From contig OY811971.1 in NCBI GenBank assembly GCA_963681505.1, positions 8,799,991 to 8,863,990 on the forward strand: DNA of 64,000 nt. Reading direction: 5' to 3'. The stretch is from Eunapius fragilis. Taxonomy: Eukaryota > Porifera > Demospongiae > Spongillida > Spongillidae. Positions 47,001 through 60,487 of this stretch are shown piece by piece. Each line of letters begins with the position of its first letter. Positions within the stretch are counted from its first letter, which is position 1. Under the pieces are notes generated by a model that was not told the origin of the DNA, ran no database searches, and saw nothing but the letters and a program-made list of their open reading frames with translations. The translations under genes were made by a program, and so were the position numbers.

Positions 47001-50000
47001 AGAAGGCGCGGTATGATCATCAGGGGGGTAGACAAAAACCCATGAGCCAAACCAATTCAACGCCAAGGTGTGATTTTTGCGGCTTGCTTGATCACATGGA
47101 AAAGGAATGTCGCAGGAAGGCAAGCACGAGCAAAGGTGCAGAAAAGGCAAGACTAAGGCTTCAACTGCAAGAAGCAGGGACACGTATCTCGAGAATGCCC
47201 TGAAAAGGTGATGTTTTTCAAAGATTCCGATATTACACAGTCGGGACCATGGGTGGCAGGTTTAGTGGAGGGAAGGAAAGTGTCCCGAATACTGTTGGAC
47301 ACTGGTTGTACCCGAACAATGGTGAGGCAGCAATATATGGGTTCCCGTGGAGAAGATCATAGATGGGAAGATGGTGTCCATTCATTGTGCTCATGAAAAC
47401 ACTAAACTGTACAACCTAGTGGACTTGAACCTACGCATACGGGGAGTCCCAGTTAAGGTCGAGTCGGCAGTGGCCGAACGTTTACCAGTTGACGTGATAC
47501 TGGGGACAGACGTTCCCGAGTTGGGCAACCTAATAAGGGATCGGACTACACAGCAAGACAAGGCTAAGCTGGTATGGCCTCGACAAGAAGACATAATGGT
47601 AGTGCTAACAAGAGCACGAGCCAGACAGCAGCTAGAAGAAGAAATGGTTCAAAGGGCCCAGCAGGAACGGTCAGGACAGGAGTACAGCCAAACCGTATTC
47701 CAGAGGATAGCCAGGAACAGATAAATTTGGTCGGGAAAGTAGGAGAAGGGCAACCGCATGATGCTACCAACGTCGAAGCGGCGATTGGTCCAGCTAAGCA
47801 GCCAGACAATACGGACCTGAACACGATCATGTTGACTCCAGATGCTTGAAACGAGGTACCAAGAAAAAAGGGCCTCAACATATCGTCAAGCGATTTTAGT
47901 TGTTCACAGCAGTGTGATCCATCGCTCTGGGAAGTGTGAGAGAAGGCTGAACAGTCTGCCGGCCCGAATGTGGAGTTCTTCAAGAGAGATGGCCTGCTTT
48001 ATCAGAAATGGAGACCTCCTGAACGCAGTGAGGAGTATGAGTGGGAGCAACTGGTCTTGCTGAAGCAGTGCAGAAAAACAAGTGTTAAGAGTTGGCCCAT
48101 GATATTCCTATGGCTAGTCACCAAGACGTGATAAGACAAGGCAGCGTATTCTACGCAGGTTTTATTGGCCGTCCTTATTCAAGGATACGGAAGTGTATTG
48201 CAAGAGTTGTCGGCTTTGTCAGAAATCATGCAAGCGAGGGGTAAAACCAGCTCCGTTGGTACCACTACCGATCATATCGGAACCATTCAGTAGAGTGGCC
48301 ATGGACATAGTGGGTCCTCTCCCTCGCAGCCAAGTGGCAAATTGTTATATTCTGGTGGTGTGCGATTATGCTAGCGCTACCCCGAAGCCATAGCACTGAG
48401 AACCATCGACGCGGAACATATCGCGGAAGAACTAATCAAGCTCTTCGCTAAAGTGGGAGTACCTAAGGAAATCCTCACTGATCAAGGCAGTAATTTCATG
48501 TCACAGCTGCTGGCGGAATTGCACAGACTGCTGGGGGTCAAGGCGATCCTAACTAGTCCCTACCACCCTCAGACGGATGGTCTCGTCGAGCGGTTCAATC
48601 AAACGTTGAAGGGAATGCCGTGGAAAACGGCACATGACGGTGGAAAAAACTGGGACAAGCAAATCCCATATGTTATTTGCATACCGTGAGGTGCCACAAT
48701 CTTCTACAAGGTTTTCCCCATTCGAGCTATTGTATGGTCGAGATGTGAGAGGCCCCTTAGACATCCTACGTGAGACATGGGAAGAGAGCCCCAAGAGCTA
48801 GGAAACGGTTGTTAGCCATGTATTGGAGACGCAGCAATATTTGGAGATGGCCGACATACATGTAGTAGAGGAGAACCTAGTGATACAACAGGAGGCACAG
48901 AAACAATGGTACGACAAGAGGGCACGTTTGAGGGAATTCAAATCCGGAGATCCAGTTTTAGTATTGTTACCTATGACAGCAGATAAGCTCACAGCACAGT
49001 GGCAAGGACCTTATCAAGTGCTAGAACGGAAGAAGGGCAAGGTGACCCATTCAGTTGATATGCACGACAAAAGGAAACGAACGAGAGTTTTCCATGTGAA
49101 CATGCTGAAGGCATTTCAGGTGCGTTTGGAGGAGACATGTTTTCTGGAGGAAGTTTTACAGGAAGGAATAGACGAAATTCCAGCATGAAAGGATGATATG
49201 GTGGGCGAGGCGCGTTTCGGTGAACAGTTAAGTACTGACCAAACCTTACAGATGGAGTGATTGATAAATTTCAGGAGATTTTCAGCAATCGACCTGGCAG
49301 AACCAACTTGATGCAGCATCACATTAGATCAGTAGATGCTCGTCCTGTAAGGATGCGTCCATACCGATCACCCCATGCATATCGCGAGACAGTACTCCAG
49401 GAGTTAGAAGAGATGGAACAGCACAGAATATCGAGCAGTCTACAAGCGAGTGGTCATCGCCAATCGTCTTTGTCAAGAAGAAAGATGGAACGATGAGGGT
49501 ATGTGTTGACTATCGCAGACTGAATGCCGTAACACAGGTAGAAGCATATCCCATGCCCAGAATAGATGAAATCATTGACCAACTTGGAGAAGGCGAGGAA
49601 TATTTCAACTCTTGACCTTACGAAGGGTTATTGGTCAATGCCTGTGGCCGTGAAAGATCAACCTAAAACAGCATTCATCACACCAAGGAGTTCATTTCAA
49701 TTTTGGGTAATGCCCTTTGGATTGAATGGTGCACTGGCTTCCTTCCAACAAGTCACAAATACTTTGGTGAGAGGCTGCGAAGCTTTTTGCAGCTGCGTAC
49801 TTAGATGGTGTGGTGATCTACGGCGGTACCTGGAGAGGCCATATTGAACATTTGCGGACGATTTTACAACGCATCAAAGATTGAAGGTGAAGTTGGCTAC
49901 GTGTCAATTCGGGATGAAGGAATGTGTTTAACTTGGACATGTTGTATCTTTTATATGTAATTGATTATTTGTACATGTGTATGGAATATAAGTGTCAGCT

Positions 50001-53000
50001 GGCTTTGCTGTTTATGATCACATGCTGTGAGTTGCGTTGCGCTAGCTGCATAATGCATGCCTCTTTGGCATCTCGAGCCACCCCAATTTCCCCTAGTTGG
50101 AATCTACGAAGTAGATTCCATATAGGAATCCTGCAGTATCACGAATGTCATTACAAACGTCACTCACATCTGGCAGGACTGCCAAGAGTCGGATCACTTC
50201 GCTCTTAGTGGCAATTGAGCAATATTAATATAGGTGAACACTTCTGTGTTGTTTCCATGTCATAAGACTGTGTACTTTTAGAGAACAAAATACTCGTCCC
50301 CATCGTCCGTACCCAGTCCCACCTAAAATTTCTCCTCCGTCGTCTTCTTATTCTTCTTCTTCCTTCGGGATAGCATAACTCACGACAGGAATGTTTTTAA
50401 AAAACGCTAAGTGTACCAATTGCTTCAGGATGGTGTCCGCAGGTTATCTTCAGGGGTCTGTTAGACACCTAACCAATCAGGTAATTAGCTGAAGCAAGTA
50501 GTACCATATTTGGTGTTGATCTACAAATAGCGCATTACATCAGCTATCACAATGTTCATGACGCACCAGTATAAAATAACCAGCGTTATCAAATTCAATG
50601 CTTTTGCCATGCAATCTCAAGGACAATTCTGATTCCACTCGAGCATCTAAAAGTGGAAAGATCCAGATGCTGACAGATCAACCAAACGAGTGCATGTCAA
50701 GCGCGGTACTGAAAGGACCAACAAAACGACCACCCAAAGGTACGTTACAGCATCGATAAATGTTGGATCGATAAATTATGAGCATGCATGGTATATCCCT
50801 ATAATGGAAGGAATAGTTTCTGTAATAGTTACAGTGGTAGATACCGCGTATCTCTCCACTTTATAGTAATATGAGCCATTTGAAATGTGTGTATAACGCC
50901 AAAGTTGCTTATGACAATTTGGCCATGTATTGCAGTGCATGGTTTATCTAGTAATAGCGTTAGAAAACTTAAATACCCATTTCCATCAGTACATTATGAC
51001 CACTCTTTTAAACCTACATCTGTATTCCTACGATATGTTATGCATAGTTCCATGAACACAGACCAGCAAAGTTGTACAGCCGAACATGAGAGGTACAGCT
51101 AAGAACACGCCCAAACTGACTCCATCCGGTTCATTATGAATGAGGTACAGCTAAGAACACGCCCAAACTGACTCCATCCGGTTCATTATGAATATTAAAT
51201 TCCTAGTGCGGACTCGCCAAAGGGAATCAGATCCGGATCGAACTAGCTGATCTACGCAGTTCGATGCGGTTTGGGATGTCTAGTGCGGAAGTGGCTTTGT
51301 TAAATGACTTACATGTAGGCAGGAATTATTAACACAGTGTAGTGCACAAAATGTACAGAAGTCAATAAATGCCAATGTACATGTTACATGAAAACAAATA
51401 TATATTGAAACAAATACATATTGTTACGGATATTAAATTCAACATTTCCTACATCTTTCGTTTCATTGCACACTAACATTGCATCATATACACACTCAGG
51501 CTACACAACACCAGCAAGGTTCAACACATCCAACTTTCAGCACTAGCACATACCACCCTCATCACACAAGTTATCATTTCATTTAAAACAAGTCTCATTA
51601 AAACTGTACATACCTTATCCTGATCATTGGTCCGGGCACCCCTATCCAAAAGAAGCTTCACGCACTCAACATGCCCTCCACTGGATGCCTCTATCAGTGG
51701 TGTACGTCCATTCTGAAAAGATAAGTGCATGTTACAGGGGGGACCACCAATGTCACATGCCACAAACCACAACCCCCCCATCTCTCCATTCACATTGGGT
51801 AGCACATTACAAAAGAACAGGTCAAAATTAACAGTTCTCAGTTTGCTTTATCACAGACCACAATAGACAATGCCCTTTTTACACAACAGAACACGACAAC
51901 AAGAGACAAAAGGTCTTAATATCAATACCGTGCGCACCTTACTCTGATGGTTGGCCTGGGCACCCCTATCCAAAAGAAGCTTCACACACTCAACATGCCC
52001 ACCACCTGATGCCAGAATCAGTGGGGTATCACCATACTGTAATGATACATATAAAAGTGCATCACATCAAATAAACCACACAACTCCACGTATCAGTTAT
52101 ACGATACACAGAGTAGAGTGTACATAAATAAAACCCTTTCCACACATAAATCTTCCTGGGATCTAGTTAGCGAAAAAGGACCTAGCGCATATTTTAAATT
52201 TTGATAACTTCAAATTTGGTACATACGTAGAGGGATCATGTACCTACTTATCTGTCCTCTTCGTTAATTTCCCTCTATGTCGCTATCGGATGATAACACA
52301 AACAGGAACACTATTGCATTGGTTCTGTGTCATAGCAGTGCATACTTTATGAGAACAAAATACTCGTGCCCACGTCTCGTACCCAGTCCAACTATTATTC
52401 ACCACCATATTTCTTCTCCTTCTCCTTCCTTCCGCCATGAAGAACTCGAGGCATAAACGATGTTCAAGAGCACCAACAGCACAAATTGCTTCAGCATATG
52501 TCCGGATTTTATCTTTAGGGGTCAGAAACATGCATGACCCATCAAGTATTACCTAATTCAGTTAGGGTTTGATAAAATCTCGTACCCTGGCCATACACCT
52601 ACTATACTATTCACCAACATACCGTAAGCCAACCTACTGTCCTGATCCAGAAAAGTAGAATGCTTATGAGCGCAACAGCCCCTCTAAAAATTACTGGTAG
52701 CAATTGTTATTTATAGAGATCAAAAGTCTACTTACATGTAGGCACTTGCTCGTGGGCTCCACCAGCCATGTACATGTAAAATGTAAAAGTATTAGAACTG
52801 TCCAATTTGCTAAGCGAATTCAATACCTGACCCATACATCTATTCGCCAAAGATGACAGACTGCCGTAAGGTCTTAGAACTGCCAAAAAAAACTACCATC
52901 AAAAAGGTATGATAGAGCACGATGACTTCGCATGTAGGCCTGTGCATGCACCTGATGTGCATGCTGGTGGGAATTAATTTGAGTTACATATACTGGTGGC

Positions 53001-55954
53001 TAAAATATAATGTAAGCAAAATAAATGTTTTAATGACTGCCCCCATTTCCTTAGATCCTGCACTTTGACATTGGGACGCCTCCTATCTTGGACCATTCCA
53101 TCCAGTACATCCCCCTCCCCCCCTACATAGTATACCCCTCCTGCTTCACCAGTAGATGCAACCCATTTCCAACACTACAAGTAGACACCATTTTGGGCTC
53201 CTAATATAAATATATCTGGGAAGAGGGGTCTGCTGCATCTAAATAGTGTTGCAGTCTAATTGGACACCATGTCATTTTCACCCACAGACTATGAATACGG
53301 GTGTTCATATAAGCAAGTATTTAGTACAAATTACTTACTTTTAAATTTGTCAATCGGGGGGGGGGGGGGGGGGGGGGGGGCGAGGACTGTGTGAGTAAAG
53401 AATAACACCACAAAATAAATCTCATTTGTCTAGTCACTATCGCTTATCTCGTGAAGAAATTGAAAACAGAGGGAACAAGTAATAAAAACATTCTTTTTGG
53501 TGGCATATACATGTAGGATTTGAATACAATAGTGGTGTAAAAAGGAAGGACGCAAGGGTCTAATAAGAAAGGTAATGTCACCTACCCAGGGCGAGGCACC
53601 AGCGTACTGATCACATTGTCCCAGCAGGCTCAGCAGTTACATGTACAGTAGCAGCATTGCATCTGTGGTGGTTTGCAAGCCCACAGCTGGGTTTATGCCA
53701 GCATCATCTTCGGGAAGCAAGCACTCACGTCTCAATTTATCAAGCTGCTGGTTGACTTGGGCAACGCACTTGCTCTCTAGAGACGATGGTAATGTGTGCA
53801 GCCTCATGGTGGAATGGGCTTGCAGATGCAATACCGCTAACCGTTGAGCCTGCTGGAGCAGGTGATGAGTACATCGGTGCCTCGCCCTTGGGTGGGGGCA
53901 TGAATCAACGGCATGGTGACAGATTCTTTGGTTGATGCTGAAGAATCGATGTCGCTGCCAAAATCCCTGCCTACACTCTCCTACTCCTGCATGTGCTGGA
54001 ACAGACGCTCTACCAGCACCTCCTTTTCTGCCCTGGCGCAGGATGCTTCTGGGTAGGATGCAAGCAGTGTCTCGCAGGCTAGGGTTCGCAAGTTCTCCCT
54101 GGTTGCCATGAGCAACTGGCAGTATGACTGGTATGTTACACTCATGGAGCCCTCACTAAAAGATAAAACCTGGAACCATATTGACAACAGTTTGGGTTGA
54201 TATCATTGGATAAGAGGGTGTCATAGGGGAAAGTATGCTCTGCAATGCTAAATATTGGGCCTAAATACTCAGCGTAGGATTGGATAAGATCATTTATTGA
54301 ATGCATCTGTAGGCACATATGGGACAGTGTCCAGTAAAATCACCCTTGTGACACTTCTTCAAAATTTCCAGGACAAGCAAAAGAAAAGCATTGAAATGTA
54401 TGGCTAATTATAAATTTAGTGCCCAATAACTTTATGATGGATAGTCCAATTTAGGATGCGTTAGGACCATTTGACAGAAGCTCTTTGGAGTTCACGGAAA
54501 ATGAAGAAAAAAAATTGAGAACTTGAAAAACTACCCAGAAGGGTGATTTTGTTGGACACTGCCCCATATCTGCCTTAGCAACAGCATGCTTTCCCAATAG
54601 TAACACTACAGTATACATGTACAACAGAGCAATTCGCAGCATTAACGTAATTTACTACCACTGTACATACATGTAAACTCTACCTTTCAACAATTGTGCT
54701 CAACTGCAGTGTTTTACTTATGTATATCAGTACATAAATGAATGTACATGTAAGGTGTGCATGGGTGATTTATGTAAGTGTGAGTGCACATGAGAGAATG
54801 GGTGTACATATGTACATGTATCTGTATAATACTGCACCATCAAAAGCAGCCAGGGGTCACTCCCATATCACTACGATTACATCATTTGCAAATCAGCATC
54901 TTTTTCACACGATTATGCAGATACAAATCAGTACTAAATAAAATACACATATATATGATACAGAATACGTACATGTACTGTATGTCTTACCTCATCAATA
55001 TCATCGATGTATGCACCCAGATCAAGAAGTGCAATCATCTCCTCTGACCTGCCACCTGCTGCTGCCCAAACTAGTTTGTCTTTATAAACCTACATATGTA
55101 CACATGGATACTGGGCGTGGTTATGCTTGCATGTGATTTCATGTACATGTACATGTAGATGTATAAAGTGGGGAGGGGTATACAATGCAACATGGTTGTC
55201 AAATTACAATGTATACATGTACCTGTAAGCGAATGATCCCTGCACTAACACTTGTACACGTGTATACATGAATGTACATGTACATGTAGGTTACGTTTCA
55301 GTTTTGGAAGTTAAATTGATGATTACAATTATTTTCGGCTCAAGTTAGCATCGCGGTGAACATGCTGTTACAACTGCAAAAAATATACGATAGTTTGATA
55401 AAAGACCACAAAAAATATTACTAAAGTTGTTATGGAAGTCCTATATCCCATAGAACTAAATTTAAAAAATTAACGCGAGATTGAGTCCTCATTATTGCAT
55501 ATTTAATGCTCTAAACAATAATAATGCACTAACATGTATTTGTGCAGGCAGAATGATATACTGTATATGCTTAGCATCACAACCACGTGATTGAAATACA
55601 CTCATCAATGCATACTCCAGTATTGCAGATACATGTACATGTGCACCATCAAAAGCATGTACCATCATGGCTGTACGCCCTTCATTATTTTTGATGTTGA
55701 CATCAATACCAGGATGGGACAGAAGTGCTTTTATACAGTTCACTTTATTCTCCCTTGCAGCCACATGTAGAGCAGTATTACCATCCTGGTGAGTAGACAA
55801 TTACCTCAAGTGCTGTCAATGACTACAATGTCTCTGCACCATACAAATACGATAGCAAACATCCTGTTTCACAGCATAGTACATGTATATGTACATTGCA
55901 CATGAACAAGCAACTTCAATAACTATACAAATGGCTACACATCCAGCAAAGCCC

Positions 55955-55992
<38 letters not shown>

Positions 55993-58184
55993 TCACTCAC
56001 ACCAGCCCCTCTTATCAATAATGTACTCACCCTATTCTGATTGTTGGCCTGAGCACCCCTATCCAACAGAATCATCACACACTCCACATGTCCTTCACCT
56101 GATGCCACCATCAGTGGGGTATGTGGGGTATGTCCACACTGTAATGTAAAGATATGTGCAAACCACAGGTAGCACCACCAATGTCACAACAAAAAACCCA
56201 TCTCTCCACCTTCTACACAGCAGAAGGATACATTATCAAAATTCACATATACACTGCACATGTACATTGTATCTACTCATTGATACAGGTAAATGTATAA
56301 ACAAACATTCTCTGCTTAACAGTGACGGATGATTAAAGAATAGGACCTCTTACGTACAAGTTACATGCACATGCAGCCAATGAGTGCCCAGGCCTTACTT
56401 AAAACCTCCTCACCCTCCACTGTGTAAGATGTGGGGGGGAGGGATGCCAGTCTCAGGACTGCACACAATACTATGTGATGGTGGAGATCATTACTACATT
56501 AGCTAAGCATCAATGGTGAAGATGGCTTATCCCTTTACATGTCCAAAACTAAATGCTTGACAGTTTCTTACCTCATCATAACATGTAGCTGCATTAATAT
56601 CTACACCCTGATCAAGGAGTGCAATCACCTCCTCTGTCTTGCCACCTCCTGCTGCCTCTAGTAGTTTCCTTTCAAGAAGCTGTTGCAACAAAGTACAGAG
56701 CATGCAATAGACACCTGTACAGTACATGTACCATCATGGCTGTATGTCCTTCATTGTTCTTGATGTTGACATCAATACCAGGATGGGACAGGAGTGCTCT
56801 TACACAGTTGGCCCTACTCTCCCTGGCAGCCACATGTAGAGCAGTATTACCATCCTGGTGGGTGAACATCACCATCAAAAAGTACATGTACATGTACATG
56901 TATACATGTACATCACACATCAACAAACCTCTATAGCCTTACAAATACACCCAGGCTGCACAAGTAACATTCTGCACACAGACCAAGCTTACACTATACC
57001 CTCTTCACAAAAAGGTACCTGAACTCACCTCATTCTGCTGGTTGGCTTCGGCACCCCTATCCAACAGAAGCTTCACACACTCAACATACCCACCATCTGA
57101 TGCCAGAATCAATGGGGTGTGTCCATACTGTAAATAACACAAACATACAGCATCATTTGTGTGCAGTACTACCAAAGTCGGTGTCACATACATGTACCAG
57201 TAACTTGTGTTTTCAATAGAGAAAAAATTCCGAGATTAATTTTCATATGGATTTTTCAAATTTTGCTACAAAATATGATCTAATGATTAATCCCAATTAC
57301 AAGTACCTCCCAAAAATGATGGACAGTGCAGGAGACTATGAAATTGATGCATGCTGCATACATGTGATTGGTTATCATGTTTACCGAACTTTCTGTTCAG
57401 CAGTGCAATGCATGCGTTGTACAGAAGTGATTGGAAGCCAATGGCATGTACATGTACACGCTAAAGTTTAACATTACATATGTAACTTTGGCATGGCAAC
57501 CTTTGGAATCTGGATGTTTGCGTTGATGTTCGAAGTACATGTACTTTAGAATGCCAACCATTAATGCCCAAACATAAACTACCCTATCAATTTTTCAGTG
57601 AACAATGACTTTGTGCAGAATTTTTTTTGGGGTAAAATATTTTCAGATTTCAGGCCCATCTGAAAATATTTCTAATTCCATATTACAGTACAACAAACCT
57701 ATCTCTTCATTTCTATACATGTACATGTACATGTCATTGTATTTGCTTTAACCATGTACAAACCTGTTAATGTGTGCAGAGTGTGTCTTCATCCAAGGAT
57801 AATTTTATCATCAGCTACAAAATCATTTTTTTTAAACACAATAGCAAGACCTGTTAACGATTCTATCGTTTTTTGTGCAAGTAATTGTACCAATGATGAG
57901 AAGCATGCTGTTACTGCCATGTGCTGACAGAGGGGCACATAAGATAGTGGAGGTACCTATATGTGTAGCCATACAGGTACATGTACACGTAGGTTGCAAG
58001 TAGTAGTAGAAATTACCTCAAGTGCTGTCAATGACTACCATGTCTCTGACACCATACAAGTACGATAGCAATTTAACATCCTGTTTCACAGCATAGTACG
58101 TGTACATGTATATGTACATTACACATGAACAATCTCCACAACTTCAATAACCATACAAATGGCTAAACATTTCCAGCAAAGCCC

Positions 58185-58239
<55 letters not shown>

Positions 58240-60437
58240 CACTCACACACCAGCCCCTCTTATCGGGCTGGGCACCCCTATCCAACAAAATCATCACACA
58301 CTCCACATGTCCCCCACCTGATGCCACCATCAGTGGGGTATGTCCACACTGTAATGTAAAGATACATGTAAATGTATGTGCAAACCACATGGAGACCAAC
58401 AAAAAACCCAATCTCTCCAAAACTGTACACAGCAGAAGGATATCAAAATTCACATATACATGTACAGTACACTGCATCTACACATTGATACAGGTAAATG
58501 TCCAAACTGCTTAACAGTGACGGATGATTAAAAGAATAGGACCTCGTATGTACATGTACATGTTGCAACCAATGAGTGCACAGGCCGTACTTAAAACAAT
58601 GCCAGTCTCAGGACTGCACACGATACTATGTGATGGTGGAGATCATTACAACATTAGCTAAGCATCAATGGCTGAAGATGACTTATCCCTTTACATGTCC
58701 AAAACTAAATGCTTGACAGTTTCTTACCTCATCATAACATGTAGCTGCATTAATATCTACACCCTGATCAAGGAGTGCAATCACCTCCTCTGTCCTGCCA
58801 CCTCCTGCTGCCTCTAGTAGTTTCCTTTCAAGACGCTATGGCAACAAAGTACAGAGCATGCAATAGACACCTGTACAGTACACGTACCATCATGGCTGTA
58901 TGTCCTTCATTGTTCTTGATGTTGACATCAATACCAGGATGGGACAGGAGTGCTCTTATACAGTTGGCCCTACTCTCCCTGGCAGCCACATGTAGAGCAG
59001 TATTACCATCCTGGTGGGTGAACATCACTGTCAAAAAGTACATGTACATCTCTAATTGTATAACATTACATACATGTACATGTATACACGTACATGTACA
59101 TGTACATGTATACATGTACATCACACATCAACAATCACCACAAACCTCTATGCCTTACAAATACACCCAGGCTGCACAAGTAACATTCTGCACACAGACC
59201 AAGCTTACATTATACCCTCTTCACAAAAAGGTACCTGAACTCACCTTATTCTGCTGGTTGGCTTCGGCACCCCTATCCAACAGAAGCTTCACACACTCAA
59301 CATACCCACCATGTGATGCCAGAATCAATGGGGTGTGTCCATACTGTAAATAACACATACATACAGCATCATTTGTGTGCAGTACTACCAATGTCGGTGT
59401 CACATACATGTACCAGTAACTTGTGTTTTCAATAGAAAAAAAATTCCGAACATTAATTTTCATATGGATTTATTTTCAAATTTTGCAACAAAATGTTATC
59501 TAATTATTAATCCCAATTACATGTACATCCCAAAAATGATAGACAGTGCAGGAGACTATGAAATTGATGCATGCTGCATACATGTAATTGGTTATCATGT
59601 TTACCGAGCTATCTGTTCAGCAGTGCAATGCATGCGTTGTACAGAAGTGATTGGAAGCCAATGGCATGTACGTGTACACGCTAAAGTTTAACATTACATA
59701 TGTAACTTTGGCATGGCAACCTTTGGAATCTGGATGTTTGCGTTGATGTTCGAAGTACATGTACTTTAGAATGCCAGCCATTAATGCCCAAACATAAACT
59801 ACCCTATCAATTTTTCAGTGAACAATGACTTTGTGCAGAATTTTTTTTTTGGGTAAAATATTTTCAGATTTCAGGCCCATCTGAAAATATTTCTAATTCC
59901 ATATTACAGTACAACAAACCTATCTCTTCATTTCTATACATGTACATGTACATGTCATTGTATTTGCTTTAACCATGTACAAACCTGTTAATGTGTGCAG
60001 AGTACATGTACATCTACATGTACGTGGCTTCATCCAAGGATCATTTTATCATCAGCTACAAAATCACTACAAAACACAATAGAAGAACTTTTTTTTCGGG
60101 CAGTTAGCAATTCTGTTATTTTTTGTGCAAGTAATTGTACCAATGATGAGAAGCACGCTGTTACTGCCATGTGGTGACAGAGGGGCACATAAGATAGTGG
60201 AGGTACATGTACCTACATGTGTAGCCATACAGGTACACGTACATGTACAATGTAGGTTGCAAGTAGTAGTAGAAAATTACCTCAAGTGCTGTCAGTGACT
60301 ACCATGTCTCTGACACCATACAAGTACGCTAGCAATATAACATCCTGTTTCACAGCATAGTACATGTATATGTACATTACACATGAACAAGCAACTTCAA
60401 TAACTATACAAATGGCTACACATTTCTAGCAAAGCCC

Positions 60438-60487
<50 letters not shown>

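Larger units (their letters stand above)
46502..49930 (+). mobile_element. Gmr1-like Ty3/Gypsy retrotransposon, gag-PR-INT-RT order, truncated
   Basis: The domains read in order: gag with a zinc knuckle, aspartic protease, integrase with a C-terminal GPY/F-like segment, then reverse transcriptase. Integrase before RT is the reverse of ordinary Ty3/Gypsy and is the hallmark of Gmr1-like elements. The RT stops shortly after the catalytic region near 49,930. I found no LTR pair, RNase H or 3' end. Several frameshifts and stops make it inactive. It is antisense to the host gene. Confidence 0.8.
52040..54990. other. Intron between ankyrin exons 15 and 16
   Basis: Contains one copy of a dispersed repeat (about 52,180-52,560), a G20-class homopolymer near 53,357, a piece of the fold-back family also found at 4.95 kb (53,470-53,575), and an inverted-repeat pair around 53,589 and 53,890. 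Two short minus-strand open frames (53,981-54,187 and 53,637-53,831) have protein-like composition, but a stop separates them and I cannot assign them. Confidence 0.5.

Noticed and set aside
57247..57471. Conserved short frame recurring at 59,377-59,691
   Set aside because: It lies in intron blocks copied with the tandem duplication, and its third-copy version is interrupted. Conservation is explained by duplication.
58159..58359. Thr/His-rich frame through the (CA)n tract
   Set aside because: Microsatellite translation.
58775..59353. 192-codon plus-strand frame over ankyrin exons 6-8
   Set aside because: Antisense shadow of the ankyrin exons.
55957..60485. Regular spacing of (CA)n as a possible CRISPR-like array
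   Set aside because: The 2.2-kb period carries coding exons and introns. It is a tandem gene-segment duplication, and the host is eukaryotic.
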